DNA of 64,000 nt from the NCBI GenBank assembly GCA_023898385.1, contig CP060220.1, positions 186,001-250,000 on the forward strand, written 5' to 3'. Each line of letters opens with the position of its first letter. Position 1 is the first letter of the stretch. The position numbers and the translations under genes are program-made. The notes below the pieces were generated by a model. That model was not told the origin of the DNA, did no database searches, and worked only from the letters and a program-made list of their open reading frames with translations. Of this stretch, positions 41,920 through 49,859 are shown one piece after another. Source of the stretch: Pseudobdellovibrionaceae bacterium (GTDB taxonomy: Bacteria; Bdellovibrionota; Bdellovibrionia; Bdellovibrionales; UBA1609).

Positions 41920-42115
41920 TTGTATTGGGGCAGATTTTAGCGGGTTTAAAATGTCCATCGTAATATTGATTTTCTGTAACATCTGGGTTACATGACATCT
42001 TGCGTTTTTGTCGGGTAAAGCCGGCATTTCGAGGGGACAAATTGGCGGAACGAGCAGGGTTGAACTCAAAGGGTAAACTGTAATTAGGGGCGGGGACGTC
42101 CTGGAAGGGTTCAAC

Positions 42116-45100
42116 ATGAAACTGCACACTCGGATGGCGCAGGGCTTTCTATTTGCCTTGTGGGTAACGGCTTGGTTTGTAAACCCCGCTTTTGTTAAAG
42201 CCGATGAAGTTGAGTCGAAATGTCTCGATCTTTTAAAGCAATCGACAATTCTAGAGGTTCTTCAAGAAGCTGCTGAAGAGCGTTGGCAGTCTTTGAATGT
42301 GGTTAAGCCCAGTTTCATGAGCATCAAGAAAGAACAAGAGGCTGCCATCACTTGGGCAGGAGTGGCGCCTCCTCCACTTATGTCGTCTTTTCTTCCAGAG
42401 GGAGTTAGTTTAATTTCTCATCCCCTGGTGGACCCCAAAGAACAAGGCCTTGTGAAAGTTGGCGACGGAGATTTTATGTCGTTGCGGCTTCACTTTTCAC
42501 ATGATGGGCAAACTCTGGATACCAACATCGGCCTGCCTGTTACCGCACTTTTAGATAATGTGGAAATGGCAGAAACAAAAGGCAGCGTGGAAGACGATAG
42601 CAGCGATAATGACGGAGACAAAGATAGAACATCTGGCCCCACCTTGACGGAGCTTTTGATTCAAGCCAAAAATAATCTTGGTGACTCAAATAACAACGCA
42701 GAAGCAAGACCAAAGTACCTCGCTGGACCAAAAGCAAAAGCGGTAGTTCTATTTTTTCACGGTGGTGGCACGAGCACAACCGGCCACCATGTGGCGATTC
42801 AGTTGATGGGATATTTGGCCGCCCACGGAGTGGTGGTGATCTCATGGGATCAAGACTGGCATGGAGAGGGGAATCGAGATTTTCGAACAGCCGATGAGTA
42901 TTTTAAACTGGTGCAGGCTTTTGCTGAAAAATATGTAGCGCCAGGTGTTCCTGTTTATACCACAGGCCACAGCATGGGTGGGCTCTATACAGACATGATG
43001 TTGCGCCGGGCGGGTGAGGACAAACTCAATTTGCAACAGCGAATTCGAGGATTTTTGTCTCTCAGTGGAGTGCCTGATGCATCGCCAGATTCTGATTATG
43101 AGCAAAGGGTGAAGGCGTTTAGTCAGATTGTGAAGAATGACGATGTAAAAAGCCAAGTTCACGATGAAGATAACGAATTGGGGGAAATGCTGCTGCGACA
43201 GGGTAAGTACTCGCCTCTAGCTCTTCTGGGCGAGCGCAATATGGAACGAAGCAGTGTTTGGTCTGAGGCCGACGTCGCGGCTAATCTTCCCACGTCATTG
43301 CACGTGTGGGGTCGTAACGATTGGCTTTATGTGGGTAGTGAAGAAAATATCGACAAGCATGTAGGTCAACTGCCCAACGGTAAGTTGGTAATTATGGGTC
43401 CTCGTGTAGACTTTAAAGGTCAAATCAATGATGTGGGACACCTCATATTTGACCATCATCGTCCAAAACCCATTCACCTTGAGGCCATTGACATTCTTGA
43501 GGCCTTCGCACGAATGAATGGTTATAGTTTACCAGATATTGAAGTCACAGTGGACGAAGTTGAAAAAGTGCGGGACCTTCTAATTAAAGAAAAGGAACTT
43601 GTCGAAATTAAAATAGCAGGTCTTGAAGCGGCACGAGACAAGGCTGCAAACCGTCGAGCCAAACAAGCCAGAGAAAAGGAGTTGCCACCTTTAGTGGCGG
43701 CTTTGGAGCAAGTAGACACCTTGGCTGTTCGATTAAAGGGCGTGCGCCAGCTGTTTTTACAGGAGTTGCTTGAGAAATCAGTTTCGGACGACTTATTAAG
43801 AGATCCACAAGGCGATTCCATTGCCACATTCTTTATATATGCCTATAAACGAAAGCCATCTTTTCGCGTTTTTGTCGATTCCTATATGCGGGATAATTTG
43901 GGCTTGGCAGACAAAAAAGCGCAGCAGGAGTTTTTCCTGACGTTGAAGTCTGATATTCCTGAAACGTTTAGCTATATCTTAGAAACCATTGAGCGAGATT
44001 TGGGAGAAGTGCTTTCTAAGACCAGCGAGCCGTACGATGCGACTCTGGTTAAAGTGATGCAGAACATGGCAAACAATTTAGCCTTTAGGGAGTTTGTTGA
44101 GCGCTTTAATTATGGTCTACTGAACGGCTCAGAGGCATTGCTCGGGGTGAACGCCGAATACAAGGCCCTAGAGAGCTATATAAAGGCCTTGAGCTCCAAA
44201 AAAGGCGATATAGTTGAGCCACTTGTTATTAATGGGGTGGCAACACCGATCTCCTTGGAAGATGCTAAGGTTCGAAAGGATCGACTAGGATCTCGTCGTT
44301 CGCGAATTTATGATCCGGGCAAAGATGATCCTGACGGCCATAAGATTCTCGTGGATCGCGATGTGGCCCAAGCCCAGCGAGTGGCCTATGAAAAGGCATT
44401 GAAGGAAGTGCGGCAGTTGCAGCAAAATGTCGTGCGCCAACGAGACAATATTGACCGACAAATCGGTTCTCTTTTAGGGCAGGTAAAGTCTGAGCGCATA
44501 AATGGGCTGCGCGAATGGCAAGAGGCACTAATCAAAAAATTAGCGGGCCTCGATGAAGATATAGTGGCGGCCATAGATGAACATTTGGTGCGAGTAGAAC
44601 GTGGCCAAGTGGTCGTTGAAAACGTGCCTCACAAAATCCATGATCTTTTCAAAGAATTTGATCGTTTGAATCGAGAATATAAGCGAACAGAGCTAGAGCT
44701 GGTCGAAGCTGAACGGAAAGAGGCATTGAGCGGTGGTTTAGGAAACGAAGTTAAAGAGCTTTACCAATCTCTTTACTCTACGTCTCGGGAAGGCTCTCAT
44801 ATGGGTCTTTCCATGCCAGAAATTTCTAGGCCAGAAGGTAAACAATTAGAGAAAAATGGTAAGAAAAACTGGGAAAAAGCAGAAGTGAGTAAGATCGTAA
44901 AAGCGGTCAGTGAACACATTCTTGGTAAGGGTGTGGAGCATCAACTTGAATATTTAAAATGGGCCATTCTTCAGCTAGAAATTCGAGAGGAGAGCTTGGC
45001 GCGGCTTTACTGGGTTAAACAAAAACAATACGTCGAACGAGTAGTGCCAGATCTCTATTCTTCCGAAGAGGTGGTGGCCGCAGAATTTTTGGCTTTACCT

Positions 45101-45211
45101 TATCAGCGGGAATTGTCTACAGCGTACATAAGGGTGTTTAGTCAGGTCCTCAAGAAATGGAAAAGTATCTGGAAGGATCGTCCCCCAGCGGACTCTGTAG
45201 AACTCTACTAG
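42116..45211 (+). CDS. Very large exported protein with alpha/beta-hydrolase domain and coiled coils
   Basis: The 1031-residue protein has a signal peptide (FLFALWVTAWFVNPAFVKA). An acidic linker (about 158-175) precedes an alpha/beta-hydrolase domain at about 200-460. It has the oxyanion segment VLFFHGGGTSTTG and the nucleophile elbow TTGHSMGGLY (Ser about 285); VGHLIFDHHRP holds the likely catalytic His. The remaining 560 residues are helical and highly charged, with long coiled coils (about 470-570 and 765-900). Exported esterase/lipase plus coiled-coil architecture is not a family I know. GGAAGGG precedes the ATG. The target could be a lipid, peptide or peptidoglycan ester; I do not choose. 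Confidence 0.7.
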   Translation: MKLHTRMAQGFLFALWVTAWFVNPAFVKADEVESKCLDLLKQSTILEVLQEAAEERWQSLNVVKPSFMSIKKEQEAAITWAGVAPPPLMSSFLPEGVSLISHPLVDPKEQGLVKVGDGDFMSLRLHFSHDGQTLDTNIGLPVTALLDNVEMAETKGSVEDDSSDNDGDKDRTSGPTLTELLIQAKNNLGDSNNNAEARPKYLAGPKAKAVVLFFHGGGTSTTGHHVAIQLMGYLAAHGVVVISWDQDWHGEGNRDFRTADEYFKLVQAFAEKYVAPGVPVYTTGHSMGGLYTDMMLRRAGEDKLNLQQRIRGFLSLSGVPDASPDSDYEQRVKAFSQIVKNDDVKSQVHDEDNELGEMLLRQGKYSPLALLGERNMERSSVWSEADVAANLPTSLHVWGRNDWLYVGSEENIDKHVGQLPNGKLVIMGPRVDFKGQINDVGHLIFDHHRPKPIHLEAIDILEAFARMNGYSLPDIEVTVDEVEKVRDLLIKEKELVEIKIAGLEAARDKAANRRAKQAREKELPPLVAALEQVDTLAVRLKGVRQLFLQELLEKSVSDDLLRDPQGDSIATFFIYAYKRKPSFRVFVDSYMRDNLGLADKKAQQEFFLTLKSDIPETFSYILETIERDLGEVLSKTSEPYDATLVKVMQNMANNLAFREFVERFNYGLLNGSEALLGVNAEYKALESYIKALSSKKGDIVEPLVINGVATPISLEDAKVRKDRLGSRRSRIYDPGKDDPDGHKILVDRDVAQAQRVAYEKALKEVRQLQQNVVRQRDNIDRQIGSLLGQVKSERINGLREWQEALIKKLAGLDEDIVAAIDEHLVRVERGQVVVENVPHKIHDLFKEFDRLNREYKRTELELVEAERKEALSGGLGNEVKELYQSLYSTSREGSHMGLSMPEISRPEGKQLEKNGKKNWEKAEVSKIVKAVSEHILGKGVEHQLEYLKWAILQLEIREESLARLYWVKQKQYVERVVPDLYSSEEVVAAEFLALPYQRELSTAYIRVFSQVLKKWKSIWKDRPPADSVELY

Positions 45212-45329
45212 CAATCAATTTGAATTGGGGCCCTCGATAGGGGGGTTCCATAAGATTGTATTATAAATTGTAGCAATTTATATTTCTGGCCCAAAGGCCT
45301 TGACACTGTTACTAAATGATCCAGCTAAG

Positions 45330-45459
45330 GGGTTGGATTCACCAATATCAAAGGGGGCATTGGTGAAAAATAAAAATGAGGGGCATGAGAGCGTCACTGT
45401 TTATGCAAACAGTTATGTTTAGGGGTCTAGGCAAAAAATGCCCAGGCCCCTTTTTTTTT
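45330..45459 (+). ncRNA. Candidate small RNA with three hairpins
   Basis: Three hairpins follow in order. TTCACCAAT/ATTGGTGAA (45338-45367) has a loop containing AGGGGG. ACTGTTT/AAACAGT (45396-45413) is second. The third is a strong rho-independent terminator (45422-45459). A TTGACA at 45300-45305 could be a -35 box, but the matching -10 is poor. The AGGGGG loop could mimic or bind a ribosome site. I do not recognise a known RNA family; the c-di-GMP riboswitch motif is absent. Confidence 0.35.
45422..45459 (+). terminator. Strong rho-independent terminator
   Basis: GGGGTCTAGGCA pairs with TGCCCAGGCCCC over 12 positions (one mismatch, one wobble) around a 5-A loop and is followed by nine T. 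It ends whatever is transcribed from the 45.3 kb region. Confidence 0.85.
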
Positions 45460-45704
45460 ACTTCTGTAAGTCACTAACTTCTATCGGGGGATAGCCGCAC
45501 ATTTTGAGTTGAGCCCGTTGGTGCTACCAACAAGAGAGAAGCCAGAGGGGATTGGTTTACCTGCGGCGCGAGGGATCTGGGTGATTTCAAATGTATGGTG
45601 CTATTGACAGGGGTTTCTCAATCAGTCGGTGATTTACAGAAGCAAAAAGCTGGTGGTCGAGGGGGGAGCTCAAACTTTGGGCGAAAGGCATCCACTTTTT
45701 GTTT

Positions 45705-45745
45705 GTGAGTCCCGGTTTCAGCCGCCGGGGCTCACGTTATTTTTT
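45705..45745 (+). terminator. Rho-independent terminator upstream of the 813-residue protein
   Basis: GTGAGTCCCGG (45705-45715) pairs with CCGGGGCTCAC (45725-45735), with one wobble, and is followed by GTTATTTTTT. It lies 147 bases before the next start codon. It either ends an RNA starting after 45460 or attenuates the downstream gene. Confidence 0.7.
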
Positions 45746-45891
45746 ACAGTCCCACTTATGTCCAGTCGAGTTTCTCGGGCGACACAAAATCGGATGAAAT
45801 GCCAGGCTAAATCGAATTGTTACGAACGTATCTCTTTGCGAAATTTTCTAAGGTGGTTAAACCCCGAGAGTGCCTTTGCCGATAAGACTTT

Positions 45892-48333
45892 GTGAACTTT
45901 CTAGGTGTATTCATATTAACATTCCTAGTTTTTTTCAGCCCCTTGGGTTGGGGTGGTGTTTCTTGTCCAAATCCGGCTCCAATGAGAGTTTCATTGGATT
46001 CAGAGGCATTGGAAGAACTAATCAGTACATCCATGAAGGCCAATTTAGAAAAAGCCGGCGAGGCGATGAAAAAGGCGCCACCGTGGTGTGAGAAAAAGGG
46101 TTCAGACCCAGAGGCCTGTTCTGCCAAACAAATTGCCCAACTCAAGTCAAAATTGCGAAATTTAGAAAGGCAAAAAAAAGAGTACTTCCAGTCGCTAGTG
46201 CCTCGGCGCTTTAAGATAGAGGCAGCGGCAAACACCAAAAAGCGAGAATTGAATAAGGCGATCGCAGGCCTTCCACTGAATTCCCCTGAGACCGAGGCGC
46301 GGGTAAAAAAAATAAAAACGCAATTGGCTCAAATTGAGATGGCCGAAAAGAAAGATTTGGACAAAATAGATGAAGAAGAAAAAGCAAAGTTAGAGGACCT
46401 CTATAAGCAGATGGATCGCATTTCGCTCTGGGGTCGTTGTCCTGTGGCTTTGCCTCAATTTCTGTCAGATCTGAACTCTGCCGATAGTTCACCTCTAGAT
46501 CCTATTCCGGGAACCACCGGGATCTGTGCTATGGTAGATGAGTTTAAACCGTCACAGGTAAAAACAAAATGTGACCCGGCCTCCGGGCAATGCAATGTAG
46601 AGATCCACTTGCAGGATCTTTCTCTTGTTGGGAAGGCGGGTTTTCAGAGCCTTGATAAGTCCCACTGGCTTGAAGCGCCCCTATCTGTAAGCAACAAAAA
46701 ACCCATAGTTATTAACATGAGCTTCGCCGTGGATAATGACTCTGGAGATCTGAAGGTGGTGCAGGATAGTTTGCGTGTTAACGTTCCTGAAGGGGACGTC
46801 ACCGTCTCAGTGGAAGATGGAGAGGGCATTAAGGGTACCCATGTGCGAACAGAAAGTTTTCGTGGGTTTGATCAATTCTTGAGTGCCTATCCGCAAATTC
46901 CATATAATATTATTCAAAATCATATAGTGCCGAAATTTTTGCTGCCCCATGTACAAGAGGGGGTGGAAGAAGAAATCTCTCAGCTTTCTTCGAAAAGCGA
47001 ACAGCAAAATATATACCTACCAAGTCTTCAAGAAATCTATGGTCAATCTAGTACACTCTTAGCTGGGGAGAAAACACTCAAAGACCTTAATTCGTTAGAG
47101 GCGGCTCTTGACTCTCAAGGTGATCTGGTTCGACTAGAACATTTTCCTTTCACTCAATGGATTCAGGCCAACGAGAGTGTCATCGAGGAGCTGGCGTTAT
47201 TTCAAAATCCTGATATTCGTCAATGGTGGCCTTTAAAAGCAATTCATCCTCAGGCTCCAGTGGTCAAAGAGCTCTCCTTTGCCGACGATCCATCGGCGTT
47301 GGTATTGGTTCAGCGTATGATGGATAAGGTTTCAGAAATTAGAAAAAAAGTGGATGCGCGAATGAATTCGCCTAAAAGCCAGGGACAGCGTGAGTTAAGG
47401 GGTTTTAAGGAACGACTTTTGGCCACAAGTCGTCTGCTTGAGGACGTGAAGAAAAAGGTGCGGTTGAATCAGTCTAAAAGGGTGGATGTGGCCAATACGC
47501 TGAATCTTTCATTAAAAAAGCTGGGATATTCTCCAGAGAAAAAGGCCTTTCAGGCTGATCTGTCGATGTGCGGAGATTATCCACAAGTTTCGGGTGGAGG
47601 TCGTCAACTGCAACCTCTGCCTGAGTCATGCTTTTCATCGTTCAATGCCGCTTTTCAATTTAGGCGACAAGACTTAAATGATTATTTAAAGCATCTGTAT
47701 GACTCAGGATACTTTCGTTTGTGTGCCGAAGCCAGCGCCGTCGGAGAGTGTGCCAAGTGGAGGACTCTGTCGGCCCCGCCATTTGTGAATATTGAAGATG
47801 GACAGGTGGTGATCGTGGCTGACTCTATTGATGGCAAAGAGGCTGTGTTGGGATCAAGGGCAATTGGCGAGATGGTTGCCGGCACCCGATCCGATTTGCG
47901 CTTGAGATTACCCGTGATGCGGCAGATGGCGAAAAGTTATTTGGATGAGAATTCGCTTTTGGCATCGTCAAAAAATGGGATTGAGCCACAGTATCTAGTA
48001 CTTGGTTTTCTTGGGCCCGTTGGCATTGCGGCGGCGGTAGGCGCCAAAGTGGGGAAAGAGGCTCTGCATCAGCAGGGGCTAGAGCAATCAAAAAGAAGTT
48101 TGGTTGCTGAAATAAATGATTTGACGACCAATTCGGGGCTTTTGATCAAAGAAATTCATGGCGGCGAGGATGGCAACACAATCACGGTTTATGCAGACAC
48201 CGCTGGTGATGAGAGTAAAAAATTTGTTGTGAAAAATAATCTGACTGCGGAACAGCAGAAAAAGTGTTTCCCCAAAACACCAGCAAATCTAAAGAATCAA
48301 CTTAAAGTGGCGCCTTCGACAGGGACTAGATAA
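45892..48333 (+). CDS. Very large exported protein of unknown function (813 residues)
   Basis: The start is a GTG at 45892; the signal peptide is MNFLGVFILTFLVFFSPLGWGGVSC. A charged coiled-coil follows (about 75-175, LRNLERQKKEYFQ...KLEDLYKQMD). Then comes a beta-rich region (about 215-330, CNVEIHLQDLSLVGKAGF and later VNVPEGDVTVSVEDGEG) and helical segments. The Cys-containing C-terminal part has a second beta region (VNIEDGQVVIVADSIDG). Duplicate beta domains are possible. I recognise no family. A structured element abuts its TAA stop; a 116-base duplication there even includes its last codons. Confidence 0.7.
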   Translation: MNFLGVFILTFLVFFSPLGWGGVSCPNPAPMRVSLDSEALEELISTSMKANLEKAGEAMKKAPPWCEKKGSDPEACSAKQIAQLKSKLRNLERQKKEYFQSLVPRRFKIEAAANTKKRELNKAIAGLPLNSPETEARVKKIKTQLAQIEMAEKKDLDKIDEEEKAKLEDLYKQMDRISLWGRCPVALPQFLSDLNSADSSPLDPIPGTTGICAMVDEFKPSQVKTKCDPASGQCNVEIHLQDLSLVGKAGFQSLDKSHWLEAPLSVSNKKPIVINMSFAVDNDSGDLKVVQDSLRVNVPEGDVTVSVEDGEGIKGTHVRTESFRGFDQFLSAYPQIPYNIIQNHIVPKFLLPHVQEGVEEEISQLSSKSEQQNIYLPSLQEIYGQSSTLLAGEKTLKDLNSLEAALDSQGDLVRLEHFPFTQWIQANESVIEELALFQNPDIRQWWPLKAIHPQAPVVKELSFADDPSALVLVQRMMDKVSEIRKKVDARMNSPKSQGQRELRGFKERLLATSRLLEDVKKKVRLNQSKRVDVANTLNLSLKKLGYSPEKKAFQADLSMCGDYPQVSGGGRQLQPLPESCFSSFNAAFQFRRQDLNDYLKHLYDSGYFRLCAEASAVGECAKWRTLSAPPFVNIEDGQVVIVADSIDGKEAVLGSRAIGEMVAGTRSDLRLRLPVMRQMAKSYLDENSLLASSKNGIEPQYLVLGFLGPVGIAAAVGAKVGKEALHQQGLEQSKRSLVAEINDLTTNSGLLIKEIHGGEDGNTITVYADTAGDESKKFVVKNNLTAEQQKKCFPKTPANLKNQLKVAPSTGTR

Positions 48334-48559
48334 GGGTTCCAGGTCCTAAATCGGGTCACGGAGCGTCAGGGGTGGGCGGCTGTGGGAGAGGGGTGGCCCC
48401 AACGGCACGAGTGGCCGCATGTCGTCTTCGGATTGCGTCACTTAGATAAGGGTTCCAGGTCCTAAATCGGGTCACGGAGCGTCAGGGGTGGACGGCTGTG
48501 GGAGAGGGGTGGCCCCAACGGCACGAGTGGCCGCATGTCGTCTTCGGATTGCGTCACTT
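48328..48559. repeat. 116-bp in-situ tandem duplication in the palindromic element
   Basis: Unit 1 (48328-48443) and unit 2 (48444-48559) are identical except for one G/A difference (GGTGGGCGG versus GGTGGACGG). Each unit runs from the gene's last bases (AGATAA) through the left palindrome arm to the end of the conserved core, so the duplication arose here after the element was in place. Only unit 2 pairs perfectly with the right arm. Confidence 0.95.
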
Positions 48560-48781
48560 ACGTGCCGCAACCCCACGAAAAGGAATGTTCGACCTCTGCT
48601 GCTCCGTGCAGTAGGCACGGGGCAGCAGAGGTCGAACTCTGGTTCATTGATTTCCTGTTCGGCAACCTCAGTTGCCTCTGCATCAAATCAATGCGCCATG
48701 CACATCGTGATGTTGGGGCCACCCCTCTCCCACAGCCGTCCACCCCTGACGCTCCGTGACCCGATTTAGGACCTGGAACCC
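48450..48781. repeat. Palindromic element, copy B: perfect 70-bp arms, 192-base structured loop
   Basis: Bases 48450-48519 and 48712-48781 are perfect 70-base inverted repeats. The loop contains the core shared with copy A (48517-48559) and the shared 23-base block (48694-48716). Between them lies about 120 bases absent from A. These hold a long hairpin (48587-48637, GTTCGACCTCTGC pairing outward with GCAGAGGTCGAAC) and a second one (ATTGATT 48646 / AATCAAT 48686, enclosing GGCAAC/GTTGCC). Core arms GGCACG/CGTGCC replace the GCACGA/TCGTGC of copy A while keeping pairing. No open frame or transposase is present. Confidence 0.95.
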
Positions 48782-48815
48782 TGAATGAATTGCGTATGAA
48801 GTTGCAGTTGTACTA

Positions 48816-49802
48816 ATGTGTCGCAACATGACGTCGCAAGTTATAAGAAAACCAGATTTTCAGTACGAGAATTTTCATGGCATCGTAACGGTGTCGCCGG
48901 AAATGAAGAAATTTATATCCGTGCTGCAGCGTGTAGCCAGAACGGATGCATCAGTACTTTTGCGAGGTGAAACAGGTACGGGAAAAGAGTTGGTGGCATC
49001 GGCTATTCACCTGCTCTCTCGTCGGAGTCGAGCTCGCTTTGAGGCGATTAACTGTGCCACCCTCACACCTGATTTGTTGGCCTCGGAGTTATTTGGACAC
49101 ATGAAGGGCGCATTTACTGGCGCCGTAAGGGATAAAAAGGGTCTGTTTTTGATGGCCGATGGAGGCACCTTGTTTTTAGATGAGGTCGCCGAGATGCCCC
49201 TTGAGATTCAAGCTCGGTTTTTACGCGTGCTACAGGATAAGACTTTTACGCCGGTGGGGTCAGTAAACCCAATACAAGTGGATGTGAGAGTGATTGCGGC
49301 CACCAACAAATCTCTGCGGCGGATGGTGGAACAAGGTCTTTTTCGAGAAGATCTCATGTATCGAATTCGAGTGGTGCCGCTGTTTCTGCCTCGTTTGGTG
49401 GATCGAGAGGGCGATGTGGAGGCCCTCACTTGGTATTTTATTGAGCAAGAAAATCAAAAGGGCTTTCGGCAGATCCGCGCACTGGAAAAGCAAGTGATGG
49501 AGGCTTTTAAGAGTTATCCTTGGTTTGGAAATGTCAGAGAACTAAAAAATAATATTGAATATGCCTACGCCATTGGCGAGGGTGATGTCCTGCGATTTTC
49601 CGAACTCACACCTGAGCTTCGCGGAGAAGAATCGCCGTCGTCAAAACGAGTGGATCAGAAGACGGAAGTTGATATTGAGCGAGAACGAATTTTAAATACG
49701 CTCAATGAAGTGGGCGGCCGTAAAGGGCGCGCGGCCGAAAAATTAGGAATGAGTCGTTCAACACTTTGGCGTAAGTTGCGAGAGCACAGAATTATAAGAT
49801 AA
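48816..49802 (+). CDS. Sigma-54-dependent transcriptional activator without sensor domain
   Basis: The 328-residue protein is an AAA+ enhancer-binding domain (about 25-255) plus a Fis-type HTH (about 285-325, RKGRAAEKLGMSRSTLWRKL). It has Walker A GETGTGKE, the sigma-54 contact loop GAFTGA, Walker B GGTLFLDEVAEM and the arginine-finger region FREDLMYRIRVVP. Only about 25 residues precede the AAA+ domain, so there is no receiver, GAF or PAS sensor. Activity would be set by expression, by a partner protein or constitutively, as in PspF-like proteins. An alternative start is ATG 48828. It lies 34 bases after palindromic element B. Its target promoters are unknown. Confidence 0.9.
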   Translation: MCRNMTSQVIRKPDFQYENFHGIVTVSPEMKKFISVLQRVARTDASVLLRGETGTGKELVASAIHLLSRRSRARFEAINCATLTPDLLASELFGHMKGAFTGAVRDKKGLFLMADGGTLFLDEVAEMPLEIQARFLRVLQDKTFTPVGSVNPIQVDVRVIAATNKSLRRMVEQGLFREDLMYRIRVVPLFLPRLVDREGDVEALTWYFIEQENQKGFRQIRALEKQVMEAFKSYPWFGNVRELKNNIEYAYAIGEGDVLRFSELTPELRGEESPSSKRVDQKTEVDIERERILNTLNEVGGRKGRAAEKLGMSRSTLWRKLREHRIIR

Positions 49803-49806
49803 TGCA

Positions 49807-49840
49807 AAACCACTCAGAACGTTAGAGTTCTGAGTGGTTT
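49807..49840. terminator. Bidirectional terminator between convergent genes
   Basis: AAACCACTCAGAAC and GTTCTGAGTGGTTT form a perfect 14-bp stem with a six-base loop. It stands in the 57-base gap between the sigma-54 activator (+) and the persulfide dioxygenase-like gene (-), with T-rich ends on both strands. Confidence 0.85.
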
Positions 49841-49859
49841 CAGTAAGTGGAAATAAATT

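Larger units (their letters stand above)
45212..45891 (+). other. 680-base gene-free region with two terminators and folded RNA candidates
   Basis: No protein gene is supported. The region holds two independent hairpin-plus-T-run terminators (45422-45459 and 45705-45745). Several smaller hairpins lie upstream of each, so one or two non-coding transcripts or a leader are likely. They are listed separately. Confidence 0.6.

Noticed and set aside
45330..45459. c-di-GMP (GEMM) riboswitch, as in the abundant Bdellovibrio merRNA
   Set aside because: The conserved GEMM core and tetraloop-receptor blocks are absent; only a general hairpin pattern remains.
45388..45470. Short leader peptide beginning ATG AGG GGC
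   Set aside because: It would run through the terminator stem and T-run, and it lacks a well-spaced ribosome site.
48488..48769. Several open frames of 60-93 codons on both strands in element B
   Set aside because: They mirror each other across the palindrome and are not shared with copy A, so they are by-products of the inverted repeat.
48450..48781. Integron attC site or group II intron
   Set aside because: No GTTRRRY/RYYYAAC core sites, no integrase, and no domain V-type or reverse transcriptase sequence; the arms are far more perfect than attC sites.
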